A DNA stretch of 64,000 nucleotides from Helicobacter suis HS1 (GTDB lineage: Bacteria; Campylobacterota; Campylobacteria; Campylobacterales; Helicobacteraceae): NCBI RefSeq assembly GCF_026000295.1, contig NZ_AP026769.1, positions 1,054,001-1,118,000 on the forward strand, in the 5' to 3' direction. The notes under the pieces are model-generated. The model did not search any database, was not told the DNA's origin, and worked only from the letters and a program-made list of their open reading frames with translations. The translations under genes and the position numbers were made by a program. Position 1 is the stretch's first letter; each line of letters opens with the position of its first letter. Positions 40,474-50,483 of the stretch are shown in pieces.

Positions 40474-40899
40474 GATCAGAAAGATGACTTAATAAGACAG
40501 GTGCAAGTTTTAGAACTTTATTGTTCTAAGCTAGGCTTTGACTACGAGGTCTTTGCTGACTTTAAAGCTGGAATGAATTACTAAGTCAAATATCTTTTTT
40601 TCATTATAAATTTGATCTAGAGAGGTCAGGTTAAACGCTTGGTGCTTACCCATAAGGATAGATTGTTGCGCTTTGGAGCTGAGTTGGGTTTTAGCATTTG
40701 TGAGGCTAAAGAAGTTGAAGTTATTCTGATTAATAAAGGCGACGAAAATGTGCGTTTTGAGGAGGAATTAGTTAAAGATGTCTTAGAGATTATTACGGTT
40801 TTCTCAGCGCGTCTATATGGCTCTAGGTCTAAAAAGAATAAAAAGCTATTAGAACAAATGCAAGCAGTGGTAGAGAACAATGTTTCAGATAACCCATAA
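40474..40899 (+). pseudogene. tnpA: IS607-type serine recombinase TnpA, N-terminus replaced
   Basis: The visible frame starts mid-protein with DQKDDLIRQVQVLELYCSKLGF and later reads VKRLVLTHKDRLLRFGAELGF...EEELVKDVLEIITVFSARLYGSRSKKNKKLLE, the serine-resolvase core of IS607 OrfA. The MerR-like DNA-binding part and the catalytic serine are missing because 329 bp are replaced by a copy of prophage DNA. A second 25-bp copy (40583-40607) and an in-frame TAG at 40618-40620 further break it. Phase is kept across the second copy. It overlaps tnpB by 20 bp, as in IS607. Confidence 0.85.
40583..40607. repeat. 25-bp exact copy of prophage-gene segment 42765-42789
   Basis: Identical to 42765-42789 (offset +2182, direct), inside the tnpA remnant. 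AT-rich, so weaker evidence alone, but the offset agrees with its neighbours. Confidence 0.7.
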
Positions 40900-42142
40900 A
40901 GTCCAACTGAGCCCTAATAATAAGGCTAAAACTTACTTTAAAAAAGCTTACGGGTGTGCACGACTTGCATACAATTGGGGGCTTGCTAGGTGGAAAGAAA
41001 ACTATCAGAATGGAATTACAACTAACCATCTTGCTCTTAAAAAAGAGTTTAATGCTATCAAAAAAGAGCAGTTTCCTTTTGTTTATGAGGTTAGCAAATA
41101 TGCCACACAACAGCCCTTTATGCATCTTGGTCTAGCTTTTACTAAATTCTTTAGAGACTTAAAACAAGGGAAACTAAGTTACCCGCGTTTCAAAAAGAAA
41201 AGAGAATTTCAGGGCAAGTTTTATATCGGAGGTGATCAGATTAAAATCATTCAGGGCTATAAGCGCGATTACCTAAAAATCCCCAATTTATCCAAGATTA
41301 AGATGTGTGAGAAATTACGCTTTAAGGGAAAAATTAGCGGGGTAACTATTTCAATAAAAGGCTCTAAATTCTTTGTTTCTATTGCAATGGAGATCACCAA
41401 AAACGAGTTTGTCCACACCCATAAGCCTTTAAAAAATTTTAAAACTATAGGCATAGATACCGGTATTAAATCTTTTGTGAGTTTATCTAATGGTTTGCAG
41501 ATTAAAGCCCCCAAGCCCTTAACTAAGCTCACAAGGAGGCTAACAAGACTTCAACTTTCTAAGAAGCAACACCCGAAAGCCAAAGGTGATAAACTTAAGA
41601 AGTCTAGAAAATTTCTAAAAGCCTCTTTAAGGCTAAACAAACTACACCAGCGTATTTCTAATATTCGTTTAGATTTTCTACACAAATTGACCAGTGTCTT
41701 AGTGTCTCATTTTGATCCTTTTTGTCTTGAGAGTTTAAGAGTGAATAATATGCTTAAAAACCATAAATTAGCTAAGTCTTTAGCAGATGTGGGTATTTCT
41801 GCGTTTAACACCTTGCTAGAGTAAAGGGCTAAGTATTTTGGCAAAGAGATTAAAAGAGCTGATCCTTTCTATCCAAGCTCTAAGACTTGTTCTAATTGTG
41901 GGCATTTAAAAACAGATCTAAGCTTGAGTGATCGCATGTATTCTTGCTCTCATTGTGGCTTAGTTCTTGATAGAGATTACAATGCTAGTTTGAATCTAGT
42001 TAAACATTTAGTAGGTAAAGCTCTTACCGAATTTACGCCTGTGGACATGACGGCTCTATTAGCTGATTTGAAAACAAACCAGTTAGTAACTAGCATGGTA
42101 GAAACAGGAATACAACAAAAATCCCATGCTCTTAGTCTATAG
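40880..42142 (+). pseudogene. tnpB: IS607-type TnpB nuclease with an in-frame stop
   Basis: The frame is 420 codons long with one internal TAA at 41822-41824 (LLE-stop-RAKYFGKEIK), where relatives have a tyrosine codon. All parts are present: the helix-turn-helix start (SPNNKAKTYFKKAYGCARLAYNWGL begins it), RuvC residues Asp in IGIDTGIKSF, Glu in CLESLRVNNM and Asp in DRDYNASLN, and the zinc ribbon CSNCG...CSHCG. TnpB proteins are RNA-guided DNA nucleases that help the transposon persist. One base change, TAA to TAT or TAC, would restore it. The guide RNA would be expected around its 3' end, up to the element end near 42200. Confidence 0.88.
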
Positions 42143-42225
42143 ATTTATAGAATTTTATGGGATTTTATAGGTTTGTAGGAGCGGTAAGTTCTGGTCTCCC
42201 TTTAAGTCTTCTAAAGACTTTCTGA

Positions 42226-44561
42226 CTAATACGGATTTTTCAGAGTATGATTATCTTGGCTTTTTGCAACTAAAGCGTCTAACTCCTTATCTTTTAGCGT
42301 TTGCCTAACCCCCTGCTCCCTTAGCACATGGTAGATACTATCGCACACCTTTATACCCGGTCTCTCTGTGCTGTAATTCTATAGTGGGTTTAATCCCTCT
42401 TGATTCTAAGCTATCTACTAGCTTGACTAACTCTGTATCTAACTGGGTTTTGTCTTTACTAATAATGGCCGCTCTTAGATAATCCCCTGTGGCACTTATA
42501 TCCTCCTGCTTGCGCGCAATTTTACTTTCAATGCTAGATTCACTCTTAAGAATTTGGCCTAACTCTAAGGAATTATTAGCACTCTTAAGATTTTCTAAAA
42601 ACTCTTTAAACTCCCCCTCTTGAGCTTTAGCGGTGTTGTAAAGTTCTGTGGCTTTTGCTTTAAAATCTTGACTTTTAAGGGGGGGAGTGGTAATTTCTTT
42701 GGTGGCGGTAGGCAGTTTAGGACTGTAACCGCCTTTGTAGTCTATAAAGTTACGATCGCTGTAAAAGTCAAATATCTTTTTTTCATTATTCAACTCATCT
42801 ACAACAACCCTTAGCGTTGTCCCGTTTTCTGCTTGTGATGTGTAAGCATATCTTTAAAAGTTCATCTGCACTTAGCCCACCCGTTTTCTCAGTGCCAAAG
42901 TGCTTAATAATGATTTTTCTAGCTCCTGTCTTTCTGCTACCTGTTTCTAATCTATAAAGGTCTTTTAAATCTTTGCCAACAATAGTTGTACTAGGAATTT
43001 CGCCTTTAAAAACTTTTAAGATTTCTTGTTGTTCTGGGTTTAGCTTTGTAGTATCAATTTTGGCTAATTCTTGATAGGCGTTGTCTGCTTTGGTCTGTAC
43101 TTCATCTTGTACTTTTACAGGCACTTCACTTTGTAGAGCTCTCCCCTCCACACTCTGCCCCGCCTCTTGTGCTTCATTCCGTAAACCTTTAGTATTTACA
43201 GGTGTTTCAGCTACTCCCCCACTGCTAACACTCCCCCCACCCTCCACACTCTTAGGTAAATTCTGTTCAATCTCTCTAATTAGGGCTCTAGTAGCGTTGC
43301 TAAATTCAGCTCTACTTGCGATTTTGTTAAGATTTTGTTTAAAGGCCTCTATGCTGTGGCTCTTATTTAATGCGGCTTTAATGTGATATCTGAGTGCTGC
43401 ACCACTTACTTTATCATTGAGTGCTTTAGCAAAGGGGATATAGGGCAGAGTTCTAACAATAAAGCCAAAGGCGGCTTTAGTAACTTGGAATTGTGCAGCC
43501 CCGCCTACACTAGTAGCAATACTACTTCCAATAGTTCCCCCCGTAGTGGGCTTAAGCGCTTTAGCAATAGCGCTATCTTGATTAAATAATCTATGAAAGC
43601 CCTTAGCAATTTCTATAAAGTCTTTAGCGCCTTGAGTTTTAAAACTACTCTCTTTAAGTTCCTCTAGCGCATTCATAAACTTAAAGCTATCTAGCACGCT
43701 AATATCTTGGGCATCAACAAGGGATTTTTTAAAAAGTCTATCAAGCATATTAAGTTCTAAGACTTCTCTATTAGAGTTACTTAAACCTTTGCTAATGGCA
43801 CTGAGATTATCTAGCTTATCACCCTGCCCTTTAGTAAACTTAATAAGGCTATCAAGGGCTTTTTCTGTGCTATTGTGCGCATCTCTTAGCCCTAATTTCT
43901 TAACATCTTTTAGGGTCTGTTTCATAGTCGCATAATCATTTAGCGCGGTGTTGTAGAGTTCTTTGTATTGATCTACTTTATTTTTAGGGAGTTGTTCAAA
44001 TAAGTTATCAATGCCTGCTTTAATGTCTCTTCTTAAAAACCCTTCTAAAGCTCTATTGATATAATCTTTAAAGTTAGGGTCTTTAGTATTCTTGTGATAA
44101 GCATTAAGGAGCTTAAGAGAGCTATTGAGTTGTCTAAAGTTCACCCCTGCAGGGTTATAAATGTTTTTCTCAATCACATTTAAAAAGCCTTTAGCCTCTT
44201 GATCTAAACCTTGATCTTTTAACTCGGCTTTAAACTGGTTAAAACTTAATCCATTGGCTTTATTCTCTGGGTTTAGTGTGGTCTTAATATCGTTTGTTAG
44301 CACCGCTGGGATTGTTTTGTCTATAGCGTCGTTATAACTTTCCTTAGTGCCTTTTTCTAGATCATCAAAGATTGCCTTTATATCGCCCTTATTTAGCTGG
44401 AGATTTTCAAGCTGTTCTTTTAGGTTTGCTGTAGTCTTGTTTAGAATACTTTTAAGGGTGTTATGGGCTTGTACACTGCTATTTGCCGCTTCCGTTAAGA
44501 AGGCTAAAAGGTTACCACTTTGATCGGCTCTAATGGCTCTAATGTTTGAAAAATTAATCAA
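42226..44561 (-). pseudogene. Prophage structural-type protein, truncated and frameshifted
   Basis: A large coiled-coil-rich protein starting at a TTG (44561) without a ribosome site, so probably cut at its 5' end. The central part has IGSSIATSVGGAAQFQVTKAAF, a glycine/alanine hydrophobic stretch, and long Leu/Lys/Asn helices. The frame shifts near 42850 (a TTTTAAA run; the tail resumes with YAYTSQAENGTTLRVVVDELN) and again near 42378, finally ending at 42226 (KDKELDALVAKSQDNH). The style matches large proteins of Helicobacter prophages such as 1961P/KHP30, but I assign no exact role. Its tail is the source of the 329-bp copied block. Confidence 0.65.
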
Positions 44562-44773
44562 TTAATCAAGATAAATTAGGGAGTTTAAGGAAATAATAAG
44601 TCCTTCAAATAATGGCTTGATAGGGGCTTGTGGAGGAATAGGGGATGATAGTGGAGATTTCTTACTTTTACAATGCTACCACGAGAATGTATTTAGGTTT
44701 TTTATAGACTAGAGTGTTGAGCACCAACAGTGCTTTTTAACCAATTTGTAGCATTCCCCGCACTCTTACCCAT
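44562..44773. other. 212-bp gap at the right edge of the accessory island
   Basis: No gene. It contains the hairpin TGTTG-AGCAC-CAACA near 44715-44730, which lacks a T-tail for either strand. It marks the junction between prophage debris and the cysE/cysK core genes. Confidence 0.5.
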
Positions 44774-45304
44774 TCACTCCTCATCTCCTGCATTTGTTTT
44801 ATCTATTAATTTAGCCTTCATGCCAACTGCTGTTGATCCACGCGGTAAATCAAAGAGCACCACTGCATTAGCCCCAATCTTAACATCATCTCCAATCACC
44901 ACTGCCCCCAAAACCTTAGCCCCTGCCCCCACCACCACACGATTACCTAAAGTTGGGTGGCGTTTACCCTTATGTTTACCTGTACCTCCCAAAGTTACGC
45001 CATGATAAATCGTAACATCATTGCCAATTTGTGTGGTTTCGCCAATCACCACACCCATGCCATGATCAATAAAAAGTCCGCGCCCAATTTGTGCTCCCGG
45101 GTGGATCTCTATCCCGGTTAAAAAGCGCGCTAACTGAGAAAGTGCACGGGCTAAAAAGTAAAATCGGCGTTTATGAAGGGCATGGGCTAGGCGATGGGCT
45201 AAAAGCGCATGCACGCCCGGATAAAGCAATAAAACCTCCCACTTATTCCGAGCGGCTGGGTCTTGTTGTAAAGCGCGCTCTAAACTATAGCGCAGATCCA
45301 GCAT
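44774..45304 (-). CDS. cysE: Serine O-acetyltransferase
   Basis: The start chosen is the second ATG of a pair (45304; [14 protein letters not shown]), where H. pylori CysE begins; a longer reading into cysK is possible. The 176-residue protein has a short helical front and left-handed beta-helix repeats with catalytic His in [13 protein letters not shown] and [11 protein letters not shown]. It acetylates serine for cysteine synthesis. It is shorter than enterobacterial CysE, lacking its long N-terminal helical domain, as usual in Helicobacter. It overlaps cysK by 20 bp. Confidence 0.95.
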   Translation of the reverse strand: MLDLRYSLERALQQDPAARNKWEVLLLYPGVHALLAHRLAHALHKRRFYFLARALSQLARFLTGIEIHPGAQIGRGLFIDHGMGVVIGETTQIGNDVTIYHGVTLGGTGKHKGKRHPTLGNRVVVGAGAKVLGAVVIGDDVKIGANAVVLFDLPRGSTAVGMKAKLIDKTNAGDEE

Positions 45305-46208
45305 CATAAAGTCCAGTTGAAAGGTACTTCTCTCCTCCATCAGGTGCTAGGGCAAGTACAGATTTACCCTTGCCAAGTTGGCGCGCTACTTGCATCCCTG
45401 CAAAGATAGCCGCCCCTGAGGAGATTCCTACTAAAATCCCCTCTTTTTCTCCAAAAAGTCTAGCTGTATGTGCTGCATCGCGCTCATCTACAGCAATCAC
45501 TCCGTCTACTACCGCTTTATCATAATTAGCCGGTACAAATCCCACACCAATCCCCTGTATTTTATGAGGACTATGTTTACCCCCACTTAAAATAGGCGAT
45601 TGTGCGGGTTCTACTGCAATAATTTGGGCAGTGTGGTTTTTCTCTTTAAATTTACGCCCCACCCCTGCAATAGTGCCTCCTGTTCCTACACCAAAGACAA
45701 CCGCATCTACTTTAGGCAAATCTTTTAAAATTTCTTCTGCGGTGGTGTTGTAGTGTTTTTGAGGGTTAGCCGGATTTTCAAATTGCTGCGGGATAAAATA
45801 GCCCTCTTGTTTTCCTATTTCTAAAGCCTTATCAATTGCCCCTTTAGTGCCTTGTGATCCGGGTGTTAAAATCAACTCAGCGCCATAAGCCCTAATGAGC
45901 TCACGGCGTTCTACACTCATGGTATCTGGCATCACAATCATCACTTTATAGCCCTTAAGTAAGCCCATTAAAGCCAGAGCAATGCCTGTATTACCACTGG
46001 TAGGTTCAATAATGCTCATTCCCTTTTTAAGCCGCCCATCTTTTTCTGCTTGCTCAATCATTCCCAAAGCCGCGCGATCTTTTACACTACCCCCCGGATT
46101 AAACTTTTCTAACTTAATAAAAAGATCAGCCGCGCCCGCTTCTAAGAGGTGGTTAGTTTTTAAAATGGGCGTATTACCGATAAGTTCTAAAGCGTTTTGA
46201 TAAACCAT
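45285..46208 (-). CDS. cysK: O-acetylserine-dependent cysteine synthase
   Basis: A 307-residue PLP enzyme: Schiff-base lysine in NPGGSVKDR, substrate loop TSGNTG, PLP phosphate loop [10 protein letters not shown], and the C-terminal [10 protein letters not shown]. It turns O-acetylserine and sulfide into cysteine. In H. pylori the orthologue HP0107 works mainly in reverse transsulfuration from cystathionine-derived substrates, so the true donor may differ. It is co-directional with cysE, pointing to a cysteine-making pair. Confidence 0.93.
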   Translation of the reverse strand: MVYQNALELIGNTPILKTNHLLEAGAADLFIKLEKFNPGGSVKDRAALGMIEQAEKDGRLKKGMSIIEPTSGNTGIALALMGLLKGYKVMIVMPDTMSVERRELIRAYGAELILTPGSQGTKGAIDKALEIGKQEGYFIPQQFENPANPQKHYNTTAEEILKDLPKVDAVVFGVGTGGTIAGVGRKFKEKNHTAQIIAVEPAQSPILSGGKHSPHKIQGIGVGFVPANYDKAVVDGVIAVDERDAAHTARLFGEKEGILVGISSGAAIFAGMQVARQLGKGKSVLALAPDGGEKYLSTGLYDAGSAL

Positions 46209-46217
46209 AAAAAATCC

Positions 46218-47063
46218 TTAAATGGTGGGTAGCGTTTTTAAAAACTCTAGCGCACCCGGATCGCGGTGATCAAAAAAGGCGCTTTGTTGCTGATCGATCT
46301 GCGCGATGGTCTGCATATCCTCAGAGGGGAGGCTGAAATCAAAAATCTGGCTATTTTCCACCATGCGCACTTTTTTATCTGTTTTAAATAAAACCACAAT
46401 TTCTCTTTGCACTAGCCAGCGCAAGATCACCTGAGCGATGCTTTTATTATGCTTGTTTGCGATCTCTTGTAAAGTAGAGTTGTTAAAAATGTTGTTGCGG
46501 CCTTCTGCAAAAGGTCCCCAAGCCTGTGGCTGGACTTTATATTTTTGCATGGTTTCTTGGGCCTTAATTTGCTGGTGGAAGGGGTTGATCTCAATTTGAT
46601 TAATGGCAGGGACTACTTGGGTGAAACTAACTAAATCTGCAAGGCGATCGGGGTAAAAATTACTCACCCCAATGCATTTAAGTTTGCCCTCTTTATAAAG
46701 ATCTTCTAAAGCGCGGTAAGTCCCATAATAGTCGTTAAAGGGTTGGTGAATCAACACTAAATCCAAATAATCTAATTGCATTCTTCTTAAAGAGCACTCT
46801 ATAGATGCTTTAGCTTTTTTCTCCCCAGCATTGTTAAACCAAACTTTAGTCGTGATAAAAAGCTCTTCACGGGGCACACTGGTTTTTTTAATCGCAGAGC
46901 CAACCCCACCCTCGTTTTGATACATCTGTGCGGTGTCAATTAAGCGATACCCGCATTCAATGGCTTCTAAAACCGCCTTTTCACAGGCATCATCTGGGAT
47001 TTGAAACACCCCAAAACCTAAAATAGGGATTTTCACTCCATTATTTAAAGTTACAAACTCCAC
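46218..47063 (-). CDS. Aldo-keto reductase
   Basis: A 281-residue TIM-barrel reductase of the AKR5-like group. The catalytic tetrad is visible: Asp in LIDTAQMYQNE, Tyr in the same block, Lys in TTKVWF, His in VLIHQPF. NADPH binding is at the C-terminal FKTDKKVRMVENSQIFDF. H. pylori HP1193 is a similar broad aldehyde reductase. It follows cysK by 9 bp on the same strand upstream, so may share a transcript with cysK and cysE. Confidence 0.9.
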   Translation of the reverse strand: MEFVTLNNGVKIPILGFGVFQIPDDACEKAVLEAIECGYRLIDTAQMYQNEGGVGSAIKKTSVPREELFITTKVWFNNAGEKKAKASIECSLRRMQLDYLDLVLIHQPFNDYYGTYRALEDLYKEGKLKCIGVSNFYPDRLADLVSFTQVVPAINQIEINPFHQQIKAQETMQKYKVQPQAWGPFAEGRNNIFNNSTLQEIANKHNKSIAQVILRWLVQREIVVLFKTDKKVRMVENSQIFDFSLPSEDMQTIAQIDQQQSAFFDHRDPGALEFLKTLPTI

Positions 47064-47115
47064 TTAATCTCCTTGCTTAAAGAATAAAAGGCGCTTACCT
47101 AATAGCACAAAAAAG

Positions 47116-48252
47116 TTAACTCCGTTCCAAAAATAAATCTTTCTCACTAATACTCTCCCCCTCGCTTAAAATAGCTGCCCTCTCTACTACTGAGAGCAAC
47201 TCGCGGATATTGCCATGCCAAGTGTAATTAAGCAAACACTCTTGCGCGCTTTTAGAAAAATGTTTTTGCCCTAAATTATAAACCTGTAATACTTCTTTAA
47301 GTTTCCACTCGGCTAGGGGTAAAATCTCCTCTTTGCGCTCTTTAAGTGGGGGGATATTTAGCGGAATGGTTTGTAAGCGGAAAAATAAATCCTCGCGAAA
47401 TTCTTTAGCCGCGATCTTTTCTTGGATATTGGTATTCGTGGCTGCAATAAAGCGCAAATCAACCTTAATAGTTTTATTACTCCCAAGCCGCATCAGCTCT
47501 TTTTCTTGAATCACCCGTAAAAGTTTGCTCTGTAGTTTTAAAGGCATTTCGCTAATTTCATCTAAAAACACACTCCCCTTATGTGCCATTTCAAATAAAC
47601 CGGGCTTTGTCGCTGTGGCATCTGTAAATGCCCCCTTTTCATAGCCAAAAAGCTCGGATTCTAAGAGGTGTTCAGGGATAGCAGCCATATTAATAGCCAT
47701 AAAAGGCTCTTTAGCGCGTTTAGAATGGGTGTGGATAAAGCGGGCAAAAACTTCCTTACCCACCCCGCTAGGGCCTTGTAAAAACACGCTGGCATCTGTA
47801 ACTGCTGCTTTTAAAGCCTGTTTTTGCACGGCCTCTAGGGCTTGAGAGGAAGCGATGAAAAATTCTTTAGAAGGCTTTTGTTTGGGTTTATTTTTATGAA
47901 ACTCTAGTACTCTTTTACTGCGATAAATAGATTCTAAGAGTAGTTCTGGTTTAAAAGGCTTTTGGAAAAAATCTTTCACCCCCAAACGGATAGACTCAAT
48001 GGCTTTATTAAGGGTAGCATTGCCTGTAATCACAATGGCCTCATAACGCCCCTCTAAATGGCGCAAAAATTCTAATCCGTCCATTTGGGGCATGTTAATA
48101 TCTGTAATGATGAGCTCAAAACTCTCATCTAAAGCCTTCAGCGCCTCCTTAGGTCCTTTAAAAGCCACCACCTCCAAATCCTCTTGATCGCTAAAAAAGA
48201 GCTCTAAACTCTTGCGCATGTTAATATCATCCTCTACGATGGCAATTTTCAT
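47116..48252 (-). CDS. flgR: Sigma-54-dependent flagellar regulator FlgR
   Basis: A 378-residue NtrC-type regulator: receiver domain with phosphoacceptor Asp in ITDINMPQMDG, then a sigma-54 AAA domain with Walker A GPSGVGKE, GAFTDA (sigma-54 contact) and HKGSVFLDEISEMP. The protein ends at SEKDLFLERS right after the AAA domain, so there is no C-terminal helix-turn-helix. The same DNA-binding loss is known for H. pylori FlgR (HP0703), which activates RpoN flagellar genes from solution after phosphorylation by FlgS. Confidence 0.95.
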   Translation of the reverse strand: MKIAIVEDDINMRKSLELFFSDQEDLEVVAFKGPKEALKALDESFELIITDINMPQMDGLEFLRHLEGRYEAIVITGNATLNKAIESIRLGVKDFFQKPFKPELLLESIYRSKRVLEFHKNKPKQKPSKEFFIASSQALEAVQKQALKAAVTDASVFLQGPSGVGKEVFARFIHTHSKRAKEPFMAINMAAIPEHLLESELFGYEKGAFTDATATKPGLFEMAHKGSVFLDEISEMPLKLQSKLLRVIQEKELMRLGSNKTIKVDLRFIAATNTNIQEKIAAKEFREDLFFRLQTIPLNIPPLKERKEEILPLAEWKLKEVLQVYNLGQKHFSKSAQECLLNYTWHGNIRELLSVVERAAILSEGESISEKDLFLERS

Positions 48253-48253
48253 G

Positions 48254-48664
48254 CTATCTCCTTAAATAAACTTCAAGTACCAACAAAGCCCCTTCTAAAT
48301 GCATATTAACAGGCGCTATAATGCGCAAAGTGGTGTTATTTTGGTTTTGAAAATGGATGTTAAATCCGCTACTTTGTACTTGTACCTCTCCTTTATACAG
48401 ACAATCCACCACCTGATCTTGGTAAGTTTGTAGCAAAATATCTAGTAAAAAGGGCTTTTGTTTGGAGGAGAGTGTAGGCTCTTTAATAGGAATTTCACAG
48501 TTAAAACTCTTTTTACTTGCATGTTCTTTTAAAGCCCGGCTAAAACCAAAGCTTGCACGGGTAGCAATTCCATTTTGCACCTGCATGGCATAAGAAATCA
48601 TAAATTCCTCGGCTTGCAAAAGCCCTACCAAGGCCAATAAAAAAGCCTTATGTGGGCGACACAA
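48254..48664 (-). CDS. Exported protein of unknown function upstream of flgR
   Basis: A 136-residue protein with a short N-terminal signal (FLLALVGLLQAEE) and two conserved-looking cysteines in the mature part (KSFNCEIPI and VDCLYKGEV), likely a disulfide pair. It is one base from flgR and, in H. pylori, the same place is taken by HP0702, so it may be a periplasmic partner of flagellar control. No domain is recognised. Confidence 0.65.
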   Translation of the reverse strand: MCRPHKAFLLALVGLLQAEEFMISYAMQVQNGIATRASFGFSRALKEHASKKSFNCEIPIKEPTLSSKQKPFLLDILLQTYQDQVVDCLYKGEVQVQSSGFNIHFQNQNNTTLRIIAPVNMHLEGALLVLEVYLRR

Positions 48665-48689
48665 AAAACACCCTTAGTCTTTCCATATC

Positions 48690-50435
48690 CTACAAACTCC
48701 AAGTGGCTAGCACAAAACCCACAATTTTATGGTGGCGTTTTCCAATGGCTGGTTTATCCCATTTCTTCTCTGCCTCTACAAAGTTTTTTATTTCTTGTTG
48801 CTGGGATAGTGAAGAATTTTGATAACTCTCCAGTTTTTCAGAAAAAGCCTTATTGCCAATAGAAGCATTGTGCGATCCACCAATGAGTAAGAGATTGCCA
48901 ATGCAGTTAAGATAACACCTTTGATAAAAATCATCATCGTAAGCACAATACCCGCTTTTAAGCCGTTCGTCATTTTCCTTTTGGGGAGTGATATGCTCAA
49001 TTTGGAGGTTTTTTAAATCCTTAAGTTCAGAGGCATAGCCTTTAAACCGGGTGTGTTGCCCTTGCAAGTGGTTTTCATAGCGCGCCAAAATCATGGTTAC
49101 AACCTTGCGATAACGATCCTCCCAGCGTTCAGGGGTAAGCGCATTTTCCATATTCGCATCTCTCCAATAATCGTTTTTGCAGATATATTCAACTTCCTGT
49201 GTTAAAAAATCTGCACTGGTGAAGTTTTGCAAGATCCATTGTAGTCTAGTGCGCAAATCCGCGCGGGTGTTAATTAGCTTATGCCTAAAGGCGATGACCT
49301 CCAAAGCTTTAAAGACTTGCTCTAAAAGAGTTTGTTTTTCTGGGGCATTTCTAAAAATGCGGTAAGCCTTAAAGATAAAGGGATACACATGGACTACATC
49401 TAGCTCCAAGAGAGAATCTTTATAAGGACTCTCTATTTGGCAAAACTCTTTAGAATCTGCAAAAGCGTTTTTAAGCTCTTGGGTATAGTTTTCAATCCAA
49501 GTTAGTTTATCTTCTTGGGTTGGATTTGGGTTATTGGGTGGGTTGTGTAGCTCGCGTTTGTAGTTAGCATTATCGTCATTTTCATTGTAGTTATAGCCTA
49601 GTTTGAAATACGAGATATTAAAGAATCGCAAAATAGTATCTTCATCCCAAACCTTAATGTCATTGATCATGCTGTAGATGCTTTCAAAAATGCTAGCAAG
49701 CTCTTTTAGTCGCTTTTCTGCGCTCTGTTGATCTTGACTATAGGTGTAGATTTGGTAGGCCAAATAGCTTTTGAGCCGCTCCATGTGTGTTAAAGTCTTG
49801 CCCCGGTTGTTTTGTAACTCAAATATCAAGACAGAATCTTTTTTGTTTTTAAATTCCGTGCGCAATACAATGGCGTTTTTGACTTTGTTGAGCAGATTCA
49901 AAATATGCTGGGTCTCATGTCTTTTGAGGCGGCCAGTAAAGAATTTTTTAGCTTCCTTGATACGCTCTTGCGAAGGGGTGCTAGGGTTTTCATCCTTTAA
50001 CTTGTCATCTGTAATGATCATCTCTTTGAAATAGGAATTATCATACTCCACTACTTGGAGTTTAGGATCACGGCGATCAATGAGAAAATCTTCTACCAAA
50101 TATCTCAAAAAATCTTCGTCACTTTCATCTTGGTCTAATTTTTCCCCTTTTTTGACTTTCTCTGCCAAGACATTGTGCAGGGCACGGATAAAAATAAGAA
50201 TCGTAGTGATGCATTGTTGTCCATCAATGATATCAATGTGTTTTTGATCTTCTAGCGATTCTAAAAGTACATTTCCAAAGTAGTATTTATTACCCCCACG
50301 AGTTACCTCCTCTAAGTCTGCCAAGAATTGATCCCACTGCTCTTTTTCCCACGAATAGGCGCGTTGGTAAAGGGGAATGGTGTAGCAGTGTTTAAAAAAT
50401 TGCTCTACAGACTGGGTTTGGGATTGCATCAACAC
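48690..50435 (-). CDS. DUF262-DUF1524 protein (GmrSD/SspE-like, possible phage defence)
   Basis: A 581-residue protein with two domains. The DUF262 (ParB/Srx-fold NTPase) front has IPLYQRAYSWEKEQWDQFL and DIIDGQQCITTI, near residue 68; the family norm is DGQQRLTTL, so the arginine is replaced by cysteine. The DUF1524 end has an HNH-type nuclease motif, IEHITPQ...NLLLIGGSHNASIGNKAFSEK. Proteins of this type (GmrSD, SspE) cut modified phage DNA or act with phosphorothioation systems. Here it stands alone between the HP0702-like gene and gyrA with no modification genes nearby. It may be a house-cleaning or orphan defence enzyme. Confidence 0.85.
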   Translation of the reverse strand: MLMQSQTQSVEQFFKHCYTIPLYQRAYSWEKEQWDQFLADLEEVTRGGNKYYFGNVLLESLEDQKHIDIIDGQQCITTILIFIRALHNVLAEKVKKGEKLDQDESDEDFLRYLVEDFLIDRRDPKLQVVEYDNSYFKEMIITDDKLKDENPSTPSQERIKEAKKFFTGRLKRHETQHILNLLNKVKNAIVLRTEFKNKKDSVLIFELQNNRGKTLTHMERLKSYLAYQIYTYSQDQQSAEKRLKELASIFESIYSMINDIKVWDEDTILRFFNISYFKLGYNYNENDDNANYKRELHNPPNNPNPTQEDKLTWIENYTQELKNAFADSKEFCQIESPYKDSLLELDVVHVYPFIFKAYRIFRNAPEKQTLLEQVFKALEVIAFRHKLINTRADLRTRLQWILQNFTSADFLTQEVEYICKNDYWRDANMENALTPERWEDRYRKVVTMILARYENHLQGQHTRFKGYASELKDLKNLQIEHITPQKENDERLKSGYCAYDDDFYQRCYLNCIGNLLLIGGSHNASIGNKAFSEKLESYQNSSLSQQQEIKNFVEAEKKWDKPAIGKRHHKIVGFVLATWSL

Positions 50436-50483
50436 TCCTTGTATTAGGATCAGAAAAGAAATACTAACATGATTTCCTAGCCT

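Noticed and set aside
44715-44730. Hairpin as terminator of the cysE operon or prophage gene
   Set aside because: No T-tail on either strand.
48690-50435. Complete phosphorothioation or BREX-type defence island around the DUF262 gene
   Set aside because: Neighbours are gyrA, dgkA, flgR and an exported protein; no modification genes are present.
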